64,000 nt of DNA from Chalara sp. BL73 (taxonomy: Eukaryota > Ascomycota > Leotiomycetes > Helotiales). Every line of letters begins with the position of its first letter. Position 1 is the first letter of the stretch. The position numbers were made by a program, and so were the translations under genes. The notes beneath the pieces were generated by a model, which worked only from the letters and a program-made list of their open reading frames with translations, did not search any database and was not told the DNA's origin. The stretch lies in NCBI GenBank assembly GCA_918026815.1, contig CAKJVC010000021.1:62001-126000 (forward strand), written 5' to 3'. Of this stretch, positions 1 through 11,815 are shown in pieces.

Positions 1-1537
1 TGAAATGAAAGTGTTTGTATCGATACCTCTAGAATAGATTAGTTACTGAATGGGGTGGGTCATATCCTCATCCTTTCATTTAACCTTCAACAATTAGATC
101 ACATTCAACCCAATAGGCAACTACGTAGCAATTACGTGGTGTTGCCACGGGTAGAGTGATCCCACAGAAAGCTTTCAATCCCATGACAAATGAAAGCCAG
201 TGGATCGTTAGTGAGAATTTGACTCCGAGCGGCCATAAGCTGGCCTAGCAGAGGTCTAGCAATAGTCTCGGGGCCTTCCTTGGCTCCTGCAAAGCGTGGT
301 TGGGCATCACGGTTGAATAGGCGTAAGGGGGGCGTAATGCTAATCCACCCCCTGCATGTGGAAGAATATGCCACTGTTACACAGCCTGCAAGCACAACTA
401 ATCTATGTTTGAATTGGTGGGTTCTTCCTTGTCATCGCCATCGGCCCCCGCATGCCAAGTTACTGGCGGATTCAAGGATACATTTGACTACAGCCTCATC
501 GTGTGTTAGTATGTGGAATATAACGCGAAGACATTGTAAAGGCTTAAATAGGGTGGAAACTGCTTCGTATTGAGTAAGCTAGCTAAAAGTGTTGTGATTG
601 CCTGGAAAGCAAAAAAAAGAGGAAAAAGAAGATGTAGCTAAGTATATTGGGTGACGAGCGGAGAGGCTCCAAGTAGACATATTCCAATCATGTAGAGGGA
701 AATATCAAGATAGTTGTCACAAGCACTTCCTTCAGGTTGATTGTCAGATTCGTGCAAGGCAAAAGTAGCCTGGACCCCGAAACGCCACGCATTCTTTGAG
801 ATACTACTTCAACCAGGTTTAGAGAGAGCTGAGTCTCGTAGAGTTCTTCACTCGGTCAGTTTATCACGTAATATAGCGTTTTAAACTGAGACTACTATGC
901 CGTATAAAATAGCTTTAAGAGTTAAAATCGGGATGTTAGACAATGCTAATAGTTATAATGAAATCTTGAAATATTTCTCGATATATATCAAATCTAATCT
1001 AGCATTATATATTTTTTAAACGAAAATTAAGCAGTGATCACATACCCAATTAGTTTTTCGTAAATTGAGTTTCAGAACCCCAAAGTCCGGGCGAAGTTTC
1101 AGCCTCGCTCGAATGGCAACTTTTAGTGAATCGCCAAGCGTTGTGGCGATGGCAGCTGCCAGCGATGCATGTAGGTGTGTTACATCAGCTCAGAGAATCA
1201 GCATAGCTCTAATTCAGGTATGGTTACGAACTCAAAAGACCTCATCTCCATAATCTTGTGTCACACACCGTCCTTACACCGTACTGGCCAGATGGTATGC
1301 AGCCATGTAATCAGATCCCAGCCTCAGGGCAAATTAGTCACAGGCCAGGTAAAGTAGGCGCATCAAGTAATCCTACTTGAGATCGATACTTATAGGTGTT
1401 AGTATTCGCCCCTACGAGAAGTTCTAAATTTCTTCTGACAAGATCAAGCCTTTATTTTCTTGAACATCTTGCCTTTAGGTTTCTACTTTAACTCTTTACG
1501 TCGAAACGAGCAGACTTTCTAAACTAGAAACGTAGCT
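1..1537. other. Left-edge intergenic stretch, no gene recognised
   Basis: Only short overlapping open frames occur on both strands, none with a recognisable domain or convincing splice structure. About 890-1020 is strongly AT-rich. The last part should hold the promoter and 5' leader of the Fig1-like gene that starts at 1538. Confidence 0.5.
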
Positions 1538-2576
1538 ATGGCTAAAGGTCACAATTCAAAGAAACCCGGTGAGCTTCTAGATGACGCTAATACTTCCATT
1601 CTTTTGACGCTAATAGAGTTATTACAGCTGGCAGAAAGAGCAGCGGTTGGAACTTCCTGTTCACATGCTTGGTGGTTTTATCATATCTGGCAGGAATTAT
1701 CTTAGGCAGTAAGAAGCATTCCGATTGCCGAAATGATATTCATCTGACGGAGTCCAGTCCTTGTCTTAATCGGTTGTATTTCAGCTAATGCTGGTATCAA
1801 CCGCTTGTATATTGCCGAGCTGCATTCTAACAAGACATACGATCTTTCACTTCGTGTTGGATACTTCGGTAAGTGGTCGACACTTCCGCCTCAAGATGTA
1901 ATATAGCTAAAGTGGCAATGTTTTCACAGGTGGGTGCCTTTCCATCACCAACACAACCCAAAACCCAGGTGGGAGTTATAACAACTCTTCAATGGACCAA
2001 CAGACAAAGTGCTTGGCGAATCTGCGCAGTATAGACCTAGACGACTTGAGCGAGGAGTTCTGCGAAGATCTCAGTCTTACATCCGATGTTCAAAATCATG
2101 TCAAGGCGACCTTTAACACCACGCTTCCTCTTCTCAAGCACTTGCAAGAAGATGTGTTCTTGTGGGAACTACCTTTGTTCCATTTTGTCTCATTCGTGAT
2201 CAGCGGTGTAATGCTCTTTACGGCTTTTGCGGGCACATCGCACAAACGACGTTATAGGATGGTATTGGTGATCGCTACGCTCATAAGTGCATTTTCACTA
2301 AGCCTAGCACTTGTTACGGCGATCGGCTCACTCCAGGCTTCAAATGCTCTTCTGGGAGGAGCGAAATCTAAGGACCAGCGAATGATTGGTGCTGATATTT
2401 ACCTCTCACGCGCCGGCTGGCTAGATCACCTCCAAGCAGGCCTTGCAGCTGTCGCAGCTCTTTTCTATGTGTCTATGGGGGTTCTCTTTGGACGAAGGGA
2501 GCCAGAAGGAGGGAAGAATATCTTTCAGAATTTCCAGTGGATTAACAATGGCTTCATATCTACTAAGAAATGGTAA
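1538..2576 (+). CDS. Fig1-family (claudin-like) four-TM membrane protein, four exons
   Basis: Spliced model: exons 1538-1568, 1628-1708, 1785-1868 and 1930-2576, all introns GT-AG, phases closing to 280 aa. Seen: a first membrane segment at about residues 18-37, an ectodomain with GYFGGC (63-68) followed by a second cysteine near 93, then three more membrane segments at about 146-168, 174-198 and 232-253. The G-hydrophobic-hydrophobic-G-x-C...C signature and four-TM layout are those of the Fig1/Dni1 branch of the claudin superfamily. Known role of the family: plasma-membrane proteins needed for low-affinity calcium influx and for membrane fusion or cell-wall remodelling during mating and hyphal fusion. 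Length is close to yeast Fig1 (about 300 aa). The long last exon alone shows only three of the four membrane segments. Family assignment is firm; the mating role here is inferred. Confidence 0.85.
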
Positions 2577-2824
2577 GAAACTATTGTCCTTACCGCCAAT
2601 GACTAGTGGAAGTAAGGATTGAGAGCTATTGTCTAAGGCCAAGGGTGAGGATACAGTTTATTGATGGTTGTATGTTTAAGATTGCGCCAAATAACTTGGT
2701 GAAGTCGCGAGGATGTCAACGTTTGGATTGAGTCTATTCAGAGTTTTTGTAATATAAGCAGATGTTTAACAATGGTATTTGATTTGTCTTTATATTGACT
2801 AAAATCTTTTTTTGTATACTCGAT

Positions 2825-2856
<32 letters not shown>

Positions 2857-5745
2857 TATTATATATATATATTGGAGATACGTAAAGGGGGTGGGGCGTT
2901 AGAAAAGAGGAACCGCTCCATAACATTAGTGGACATAAGGTCCTTGCTCATTTATATAAATTGGAAACATTTAAAAAAGACATTCGTTTTGAGCTTGAAA
3001 TAATTAGGCATATTGTTGATGCGTCCTATAGGCTTACGACAGACTGACAGGCTAGTCAATGTTAAGTTCATATCGCCCAGATCACTGACTTCTAAGAGAT
3101 TAATTAGAAAAATTCACTTGGACGAGAGAAGTAGAACTTTCTCTAAGTTTTTGTAAGCTATTTTCTCCTATTGCAATTGGCCTCCCTGCTCCAAGGTTAG
3201 AGCGCCTTGCATCAACGTTATGCTCTGATAGGAAGCGTCCTTCTTCCTACAACTTCTCCTCCCTTGGACCCTATTTGCTTGGCATACTTCTCAAATGAAC
3301 CACGTAGCCGTCCTTCACGATAGACCCACCAAGCGCGTCAAGCGATGCAAGCGGGAATACAGGCCAAGGCTGGACTGATACGGTAAATTCGAGCTGTCTC
3401 ACGGGACGATCCGCTATTGGTTATCGCTGGTCAAGTTGTTGGTGAAGAACTACAAAGGAGAAATTCTGATTTTGATAGGCTGCCCAACTAAGCGCCATTT
3501 AGTCTCTATTTCCAACTATTGGGTTTCAAGTACCAGCACCCCTGAAGTTCCATCGAGATTCAGGAACCGTTATTACGCAATAGTTTCAGTTATCCACAAT
3601 CTTACGGTCCTGCTAACTGACTATGACTTCTATATTCACTTTAGTATCTTTACGTGAAGATGGATACACTTCTTGAATAAAGAACCGAAAATCAACCAAC
3701 AATCTACCAGCGGAAGCATCCTGGTAGGCTTTTCCTAGAGAATTTTCCACCCTTTGCTCTCTTGGTATCAACCTAATGTCCCGATCTCCAGTGGGACCGC
3801 ATGGATTGGCCCCAAAGCGAGGTATATGCCTTGGTGTAACTATTATGCAGCCATGAATCGGCCTGAGTAATATGTTACTCACAGCCTCGTAAGATCAGCT
3901 TGCATACAAATCCTTTAGTGTCCAAGCTTTCAGCCGGCTTTCGAATCCTGAATCTCAACTTTGCGCCTAGAATAGCTACAGGAATCTAAGCCGTGAGTTT
4001 GAGGGGTGTCAGCTATGATAGAAAGGCCGCGGTAAGGGTCACCATTTGCAATGCATTGCTTATTATTAGAGTCCAGATCTTCTATAGGACGGCACAGAGT
4101 ATGAACCCGCAAGCCATAAGTGTCAGTAAGTTGGGGGTTCCCGTAGGTGGACAAAGGGCCGACTACCATTTTAAAAAGTGGCTACATGATAAACGTCAAT
4201 GACGAGTAGGATTCGCAGCTCATTTAAAGGATGCGTACTCTTAGTCAGTCATAGCCGCCCAAAATCAACTGCATATCATCCAATAGCTCAGAGCCAAGAA
4301 ATACTTTGTTTTTCGCGTTTCCCCAGATGCCCTAGAAGACAAATAAGAGTCTCTGCCAAGCATAGCATGCAGAATAGATACTTTTACCACACTCCCTTCA
4401 TACAGCTAGATACGGAATATTCCTTGCCCTTGGCGGTCCGTAAACATTAAATCGGTGTAGATATCGATAATAAAATCTGCAGCCTCGCCAATGGAAGCAA
4501 AGGCGAGGAAAATAACAACAACCCCCCCCCCACCGAAAAGTGGCGTCAGCCTTATTTGTAGCATTGCCTTATGCCAAGTTCTCTCTTTGGGGTCCGCCGC
4601 TGGGAGACCATTCAATTTTTGATCACGTTTCAAGCTAAAGCCTCCTATGTTCTAATATCGGCAACTATTGCATAGAGAATTGTAGGCAGCAGTCCGAAAC
4701 GGGCTTGCCCTGATTGCATTTTCCAGTCCTCAAAGAAGTAACTAACAGATCAGGAAGTAAGACCAATAAAATCACCTACTCCTGTTCAACAGAGCAGGAA
4801 GTATGGGCTACATGAATTATACCAACTCAATGAGTCAAAACTATGGTATGGTGCTATATTGCCTGAGGCTCAAAACCTAATACTCGTCTTGGTGAAACGC
4901 TTTATCTATCCCTCAATGGTATTAAAACATGTGCCACTTAATTTTAAACATAGTTCTTATAGCGCCACGCAATTAGACATAGCTGTAACGGTATACGTTA
5001 GATTTAACCTTAAGATCCAATAGAATAAGCACTCTATGAAAGTTTAATTCTGAAAGTGATGCTCATATATCTAGACGGCACGGCGGCTTTTCCCGCTGCA
5101 AGGTTCAAGTACCGCAGCTGATCGCATTCCATAACCTGGCTCCAGACCCTGCAATACTGGAGTTCTTGGGGTTAGTTGAGTATATGAACACGCGTCTTTG
5201 CTTAAAGGCTCTGTCAAGGGATGTTTCGACGTAGAGAGGCTGAAATATACTAGGTTGCGGCTGGCAGTGGGGAATACGAATTATATGGGTCCATTTAGAT
5301 AAAGATGTTATACATGCTGCAAGTCAGGATAAAGTTTAAAAGGCCATCTTTCGGGCTTTTTAGGGGACCAAAAACTGTAATGTCACAAACAAGGATAGTA
5401 TCTTAAGCGACATTAAAGACAAGTATAACAGTAACAACTATGTGAGGAGGTTTATTACAAAGACTCTTTCCTAACCGCCTAGCTCCTTAGAATGGGTTTG
5501 ATTCGTAACGCATTCTATTTTTCTCTTGAAGAATTCCCACTCAGCATCTGCTGCTAGGATGCATGCTTCCGTTGTTCATTTCTGATTAGATATGTGCTAT
5601 TCTGATGCCCTGAAAACACCAAGTCCTGTTTCTTTATACATAAACACCGGATACGTCACAAACCCGAATCGCAAAGAGATATATACAATTGACATCTTAG
5701 CTCAGCAGTCAGGAAAGAGCTGTTAGAATCTTCACATTTCTCAAG
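2577..5745. other. Gene-poor stretch with low-complexity tracts
   Basis: I find no protein I can name. Open frames are short, occur on both strands and lack splice-consistent partners. Low-complexity sites include a T8-A25 tract with AT repeats at 2824-2873 and a C10 run at 4522-4531. The stretch may hold old decayed genes, but I cannot identify them. Confidence 0.45.
2824..2873. repeat. T8-A25 homopolymer tract followed by AT dinucleotide repeat
   Basis: Eight T (2824-2831) are followed by 25 consecutive A (2832-2856) and then a run of alternating T and A. The tract lies about 250 bp after the Fig1-like stop codon. It could be a retroposed poly(A) tail or simple slippage; no retroelement body is visible next to it. 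Confidence 0.8.
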
Positions 5746-6005
5746 ATGTTTAAGCACACAATGTCTCTGGCCAGTATCGCGAATCAAACCAACGAAGCGG
5801 ACCAGAAGCTGACTCTAGGTAGCGGCTAGCAAAGCTTGATTCATGTTGTATTTCAGATATAGATACTGGAGCCAACAACGCGTGCTTTACACGTTATAAG
5901 ATATTCTGGCTACGTGATTATTTTGACCAAAACAATATCGTTCTTATTCGAGTGAATGATAGCGGAATAAATAATGACAAGAATACGATTGTAAACGAAG
6001 AATGA
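5746..6005 (+). CDS. Possible small two-exon gene, 73 aa, unknown
   Basis: ATG at 5746 opens a frame to 5818. A GT...CAG segment (5819-5856, 38 nt, short for a fungal intron) can be removed to join 5857-6005 in phase, giving 73 aa ending in TGA. The second half reads like an ordinary soluble protein, with hydrophobic residues spaced between polar ones. I recognise no family. It stands alone in a gene-poor area, so it may be a relic exon. Confidence 0.25.
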
Positions 6006-7047
6006 TGCGAAGCCTAAGCAAGGTCTCTGATACCGAGGAACATACAACATCAAAGACCTCAAGATTAATGGACACTGCAACCTTTAACGACGGAATACGC
6101 CGAACGATTTATCCCTAAGCTGCCAATTACTACCTCAGAAGTCTTCTGATTTTCTTCTTTGTTTTTGGAATAGAGCCTTGGAATAGCTTGCTTACTTATA
6201 GCTAATACCCACCAACCATCTCGGGAAAACCAAAACATCAGTCACGAATAAAAACACACATCTAATTCTATAAGATATCGCATACCCCTATTATGCTGTG
6301 GTTGGCGGAGCAAACGTTTATAAGCGAACACCATTCCCTATAAGTGCCCGCGGAACATAAGAAATGAAGTTAACGAGATCAGTTCCAATGGAGGGAATGT
6401 ATGAAGAGCCAGCAGAGATAATGTGATGATTCTGGTACATCGTGCCCTGTCCAGCAACTTGCACAAAAATATGCGCTAATCCGTAGAGATAAGCCACACA
6501 GATGGTAGAAGCTCACTGGCTGTAAGGTAGATAAAAGCAAAAACATTAGCAACAGCAGAATACTCAATGTACGCAGTTAGAAGGAAGTAGGAGGCTTCCG
6601 GCACTTGAATTGCTTACTTGAATCAAAATGATTAAGTGCAGATGAAGATCGGCAACGCCACTTTGCAGTCTTGTCGCCTGACATTATATCCAGCTTCTTC
6701 TGCAGCATTTTTTATCATGCCTGTGTGGAACAGTGGAAACGCAAAGTTTTGGCACAGAAAGACAAGAATCAAAACAGTCGGAAAAAACCGCAAAATACGT
6801 GAACAAAAATTGCGGATATGACAGGAATGTATGTCTATTGTCTTATGCAAAATGCTGACTACTGATGTAACCCGGCCATGCCCCTATGCATATCCATCCC
6901 GTAGCCAAAACCCCAAAAGAAATCGAGAAGAGATGTATCATGTAATCGTAAATGCAACTCCTTTTAAATCAAAACCCGAAAAAATAAAAGTAAAAAAAAC
7001 AACGCCAAGACCTATATGCCCGTGAACTCGCACGTACATCTGTTGAA
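6006..7047. other. Intergenic, nothing recognised
   Basis: Short frames on both strands (for example around 6379-6567 and 6632-6850) show no family signature. The last part holds the 3' end of the minus-strand gene whose stop codon is at 7048. Confidence 0.4.
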
Positions 7048-8733
7048 TTATACACCCCAGCTTCCCATCGCTCCCGTGCTAGCGACCAGGCTTCCGCTCC
7101 CTACGCTTCCCGTCCCATGTCCAAAATCCCAATAATGTCTGCTCCCTGTACTGCTTTGACTCGTTCTCTTGCCTACACCACTCATTCGTTCACTTCCGCA
7201 CACTGAACTACCACGCCGGATGTGCGCTGTTTCCTTGCCTGGGACGCTGACTCGGAATGTACGAGGCCGTGAAGGACGAGAAGTGACGAGGGGGTGGTGC
7301 TGTCGGACACGGGCTGCGCGCGCAGCGGTATCGACTGTGCTGGCCGTTGCGAGGTGTGATGTGCTATGAGTGAAGACAGAGGGCGCTGAGGTAGAGCGGG
7401 TAAAGCGAGAACGAAGGTAATGATAGACCATTTTGATGTCGAGGTCGCGCTCCCAGTCCTCCTTTGATAGGGATTGAGGGGCCGGTGAGGGACGAGGTGT
7501 TAAATCGTCTGGCTGGGAGACGAGGGAAGCTGTTAGAGCCGGGATAGGGAGCGGAGCCGATTGGAGAGTTGGTTGGAATTGTACGGTTGTGAGATTGGAT
7601 TGCTCAAGAGGTACAGTGTTAACGTCTCGGGCGGATTCGGGAATCACGGGAAGACCAGCATACGGGAGAGGAGTTTGTTGAGTTTCTAGATATGCCGAAA
7701 AGGCGCCAGGATGGTCGGATATCTGGCTGACAAGGATCCCGAGTTCGCGTGCTATCCGTTCTAGAAGTCTGTGTTCCCAAGACGACTCATCGTATCTATT
7801 GATCGCAATGATGCTATTGGCCGCATCCACTTGTGACCTGGCAGGAGGCGTTGTAGACAAGTCATCGTCTTCTGGCAGTTTTTCTCCGAAAATGATGGAT
7901 AGCAAATCGTCATCGATGCCCATTAGATCTCGGATGACTCTTCTAGTGATTTTGTTCCAGAAACTCTCATTATCGTTGACATTCTCACTCACTTCTTGAG
8001 GATCAACATCGCTCAAAGTGGCGACATCCTCCTGCTTCCTCTCTATTATGGACGTCCGCCTCTCGCTTGACATCGATTGTCTCCGTCTTCGCGTCTCTCG
8101 CTGAATCTCCTCTACGAGTATGCGGCTCTGTTCCGCTCGCCATTCTTCTATTCTCCTCGTCCTCTCTATATCAGCGGCTCTCTCACCTTCCAACTCCAAC
8201 ATGCCTAGCTCCAAGCTCTCGCGCCGTCTCTTGACTCTCCTCGGATTGTACCTTTCAAACGCATATAAATGTTGTTGCATATCCTCTCCGGCGTTCATAG
8301 GGTCTATCCTAAAACTGCCCAAACCATCGTGAGTCGGTAACACCGTACCGCCTTGCTCTACTGTCTCTTCTCTATAAACGCTTGGGTCTGTTCTGAACTC
8401 GTGTAGATGGGAGTCCAGACTATCCAGTTCTCCATCTTCCTCCTCATCTATCGCTTCCTCTGTATGTTCAGAAGCCTGGTCATACGATCGAGCTGCGGTA
8501 TCTAAGCTACCGAAGTCACTGATTCTCGACCGACCAGCGGTGCGAGTCCGTACTGTTGAGGTCGTGTAAGCCCGATCCGTAGTAGAAGCTGCACTTGGAG
8601 AGAAGAGAATCCATTCTTGAGAGTCTGCAAGAGGCTGGGAGTGTTGGGAGGTTTGTTGAGGTCCTGTGTTGACGGGTCCACTGTAAATACGCTGAGAAGT
8701 AGCAGGTTGCTGCGTTGAGTGTCGGAATGCCAT
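7048..8733 (-). CDS. Uncharacterised fungal protein, low complexity with a charged helical segment
   Basis: Single open exon. The frame is open a little further up, but the first ATG is at 8733, giving 561 aa. Seen: a Ser/Thr/Gln-rich N-terminus, an acidic patch (EEAIDEEEDGELDSLDS) near residues 93-110, an Arg/Glu-rich helical stretch likely to form a coiled coil (about 175-230), a central folded-looking part with Trp and aromatic residues (about 255-350), a Pro/Ser-rich linker and a Gly/Ser-rich C-terminus. I recognise no catalytic motif, membrane segment or signal peptide. Length and composition argue for a real gene. A small upstream exon on the minus strand cannot be excluded. Function unknown. 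Confidence 0.7.
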   Translation of the reverse strand: MAFRHSTQQPATSQRIYSGPVNTGPQQTSQHSQPLADSQEWILFSPSAASTTDRAYTTSTVRTRTAGRSRISDFGSLDTAARSYDQASEHTEEAIDEEEDGELDSLDSHLHEFRTDPSVYREETVEQGGTVLPTHDGLGSFRIDPMNAGEDMQQHLYAFERYNPRRVKRRRESLELGMLELEGERAADIERTRRIEEWRAEQSRILVEEIQRETRRRRQSMSSERRTSIIERKQEDVATLSDVDPQEVSENVNDNESFWNKITRRVIRDLMGIDDDLLSIIFGEKLPEDDDLSTTPPARSQVDAANSIIAINRYDESSWEHRLLERIARELGILVSQISDHPGAFSAYLETQQTPLPYAGLPVIPESARDVNTVPLEQSNLTTVQFQPTLQSAPLPIPALTASLVSQPDDLTPRPSPAPQSLSKEDWERDLDIKMVYHYLRSRFTRSTSAPSVFTHSTSHLATASTVDTAARAARVRQHHPLVTSRPSRPRTFRVSVPGKETAHIRRGSSVCGSERMSGVGKRTSQSSTGSRHYWDFGHGTGSVGSGSLVASTGAMGSWGV

Positions 8734-9720
8734 CACGTTTGCACTTGAGATTGATGGCAAACTATGTTTGCAGCAAGAGCCTCAGGAGAGGTTGATGTAG
8801 AGCGATGTGGTTTGGTTGGGGGCCGGCTGAATCAGGGTATTTAGAGATGGTGACAGTGACAGCGACAGCGGGGACAGGGGTCGCTGATCTTGCGATACCG
8901 CCACCAATATGATTCCCTCGTGTTTTGTTGACAATGTTTCCAAGTCGCAGATTTTTAACCAAATAGTCTCTCGTAGCAAGAGATGGCTGTGCAAAGAGGC
9001 GACGACAAGTGATTTATTAAGGTGTTGAGTCTCGTGTACTGTCTTAGGTTGAGGATCAGTGACGAGCTGTGGTGTGACGATGATGATGATGATCGTAGCC
9101 GCGTGGGGCTTTATCGCTACGAAAGCTCTAAAAAGAATGAAATGAGCTGGTCAGAGAGGCTCTATATACCGAAAATATCAGGATTACTCAAATTTTCCCT
9201 GTTTAAGCAATATTCGATTATTCATATTGCATATGTTTTTTCCATATGTTTTTTCAACACATCATCATGCCCATGTCATCATTTAATACCTGTAGTTCGC
9301 GATAAGACGCGATTACGACTCAGATAACAACCAGGATCATTTCTGCCGAAGGTAGCCCGAAAGCGTGACAACAAAAATGTAATGGCCTGATAGATAGACA
9401 TATTGGAGAAAGGTCTAGAAAAGTGCATGGCGTAGAGAAGGGGAATAATGTCTGGAGGGGAGTTCGAGAACCTGTACACCAGAATGAAAATGCCATTTGA
9501 TGGTGGCCCTTTGCGCGCTATTTTCAAGGATCAACAAAACACACAATGAGGTCAGTCACCATAAACACAATGCACATCGTGAATAGACACAAGTAATACG
9601 CTGCAAAAGCAGTAGCCATTCCCTAAATACAATAGCTGGAGAGCTAAACGTCGCGTAAGACATCACGTCATCCTGCCATCGCAAATGTAACGCCTCTGCC
9701 CATCCCAAATGCAAACCCAT
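8734..9720. other. Intergenic between the 7.0-8.7 kb gene and RPL10
   Basis: Holds the promoter side of the upstream minus-strand gene and the 3' side of RPL10. The only structure noticed is a direct tandem duplication of a 13-base unit (catatgttttttc) at 9230-9242 and 9243-9255. No gene seen. Confidence 0.5.
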
Positions 9721-10758
9721 CTATGCTTCCTGGAAAGCAGCAGGGAAACGTCTGATGTTGTCGGCCAAGTTGCCTTTGTTGCTCAAGAACTGGACGTAAG
9801 CACCATCGACCAAGACCTTTCCAGTTTGCTTCTTCTCCATGTACTCCTCGCGGCGGAGAGGCGTGAAGCCCCAGTTCTTGGAAACGATGATCTTTTGGCG
9901 ACCTGGGAACTTGTATTGGGATCTTCGGAGAGCCTCGATGGCGGCGGCACGGTCTATATAGTGGTTAGGCTATATATCTCCCTGATAAAGTACATTTACT
10001 TACTAGAATCACGGGTTCGGAGAGACAACAAAATCTGACCAATGTTGACACGAGCAACAGAGCCGTTAGGCTTTCCCCAAGCTCCACGCATTCCAGTCTG
10101 CAATCTATCGGCACCAGCGCAGGACAACATCTTATTGATGCGGACAACGTGGAATGGGTGAACACGGACGCGGAGATGGAAGGATTCCTTTCCGGTGGTC
10201 TTGACCATATACCTAGTACATTAAACATTAGCCTCTTGATCACTTGCATTTTCCTTTCCATCTATTTCAACATTGCGTAATGTTGATGGTGATCGAGCTG
10301 TGCCAAATCATCATCTCCACAATCCAACTTGTTTGATGCCCCGCCATATCCCTCCAGGGTGCACTCACTTGTTGGCGCAAATACGGGCAGCTTCCAAAGC
10401 TTCAGAGCTCAATTGTTCGTATTCGTTGGAAACCAAGTGGACGCAAAGAGGGAACTCGTCGACATTCGCCTTCTTACGGCCAAGATCAAAGATACGAATC
10501 TTAGGATCAGGGACACCACGGTTGAACCGGGACTTTGGGTATGGCTACAGACTCATCTGTTAGTTTTTCTCCGTTGAATCGCATATTCAAGTCGCCTGCT
10601 TAATCGCGATATGGCTACTACCAGAGCTCTTGCAACCAAAGTGGCGGGCAAAAGGAAAGTGTCCATATCTCGCTTCAACAGTTGACCAAAACAGCTAGAA
10701 CATCCCTACGCACCTTGTTCTTGCAGTAACGATAACATCTTGCTGGTCGGCGTGCCAT
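9721..10758 (-). CDS. RPL10: 60S ribosomal protein uL16 (RPL10)
   Basis: Four exons on the minus strand: 10714-10758, 10369-10544, 10004-10212 and 9721-9953. Phases close exactly to 220 aa, the usual length of eukaryotic uL16. The N-terminus [15 protein letters not shown] and later motifs ([39 protein letters not shown]) are those of RPL10/QM. uL16 sits near the peptidyl transferase centre and is loaded late in 60S maturation in the cytoplasm. The first exon has only 15 codons. It is followed upstream, on the same strand, by RPL30. Identification is essentially certain; exact splice sites are well supported by phase and protein conservation. Confidence 0.97.
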
Positions 10759-11250
10759 CTTGGATGATTTCAAGGTGGTTTGTCGTGGGTATGTTGGTGA
10801 GATGAGGTTGCGAAGTCGAAACTTGGGTTTATGTTCGATCCTCCAAGTGCTGCTTGGAAATCAAAAACTCGCTTAGAATTGTGGGGTGGCGCACAACGGA
10901 GATTTCAGAATGTGCGTGAAAATGAGTCACTCCCCGGCGAAGGATGAATGATATCGTTTAAGGGAATTATTGTACAGACAATAGATTTTAAATTAAAAAA
11001 ACCATTAGGTTCTGCCTTTGGCATGCTGCATACATAAGACGTGACCCACAGAGGCGACGTATAAATCATTTGAAGTCCAACCGCTGGATACTCACTCGTC
11101 ACAGCAAATGTAAAGTTTATAATACCTGAAGGCTCAGGGAACGTCTGAATTGAGTACAGATCAAATATTGTCTATCGCTATGCTACGATTAGGCTGTATG
11201 TCCAAATATAACCCGTGTATGCCTCATTCCGTCCTCACAAAGGGACGCAC
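10759..11250. other. RPL10 promoter / RPL30 3' region
   Basis: A gap of about 490 bp between two ribosomal protein genes transcribed in the same direction. It must contain the RPL10 promoter and the RPL30 3' UTR. No further gene or distinctive motif seen. Confidence 0.6.
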
Positions 11251-11815
11251 TCAAGCAGTCTGTCCGCTGAGGATGTCGGAATCGCCCCCATCTAGCACAG
11301 CCATTGTCGAGCAGCGGAAGAGCTTACCGCAGGCCGTGCCAAGTTCAATCTGTTGATTTCATGTTAGTTACGGTAACCCTCCAAAGTCGTGAGACTTTAT
11401 CTCTGGGCAGGTCCCTCTGAGCCACATAGTGCGTCTCGTCGTTGGGCAGAATGTTCAGGAAGGACGTACGTTGTTTCCGTTGAAGTGGTGGACGTTGGTC
11501 TTGGACAGCATGGAGTAGTACTCGAGCTCACTCTTGCGGAGAGGTGGGGTGTTGCCAGCTGTGTCAAAGTCAGCTTCCAATTCCTATATTTGGAGTTCAG
11601 TGCGCCATACCAATAATGACGAGCTTCGCCTTTCCACTGCGGAGGGACTTAAGGGTTGATTTGTATCCGAGAGTGACCTTTCCAGACTTCATCACCAGCC
11701 TTTGCAAAAGTTCAATGTCAGTAATGATCTGGTCGAGTAGCAGCAGGAACACTTACGCAAGGCGCGAGTTGATGGAGTCAGCAGTCTTCTTGGTCTTCTT
11801 TGTTGTGGGTGCCAT
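11251..11815 (-). CDS. RPL30: 60S ribosomal protein eL30 (RPL30)
   Basis: Four exons on the minus strand: 11757-11815, 11611-11699, 11470-11558 and 11251-11349. All phases close to 111 aa, the family length. Motifs seen: [44 protein letters not shown] in two pieces, [17 protein letters not shown] and the C-terminal [12 protein letters not shown], all characteristic of the L7Ae/L30e fold protein eL30. It is a component of the large subunit at the intersubunit bridge. In yeast Rpl30 represses splicing of its own transcript; whether that applies here cannot be read from the sequence. Identification is firm. Confidence 0.97.

Noticed and set aside
132..573. Overlapping open frames on both strands near the left edge
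   Set aside because: Short, no start context, no family signature, and the two strands overlap; most likely chance.
7169..8332. Several plus-strand frames inside the 7.0-8.7 kb gene
   Set aside because: They are antisense shadows of a long continuous minus-strand frame with better protein-like composition.
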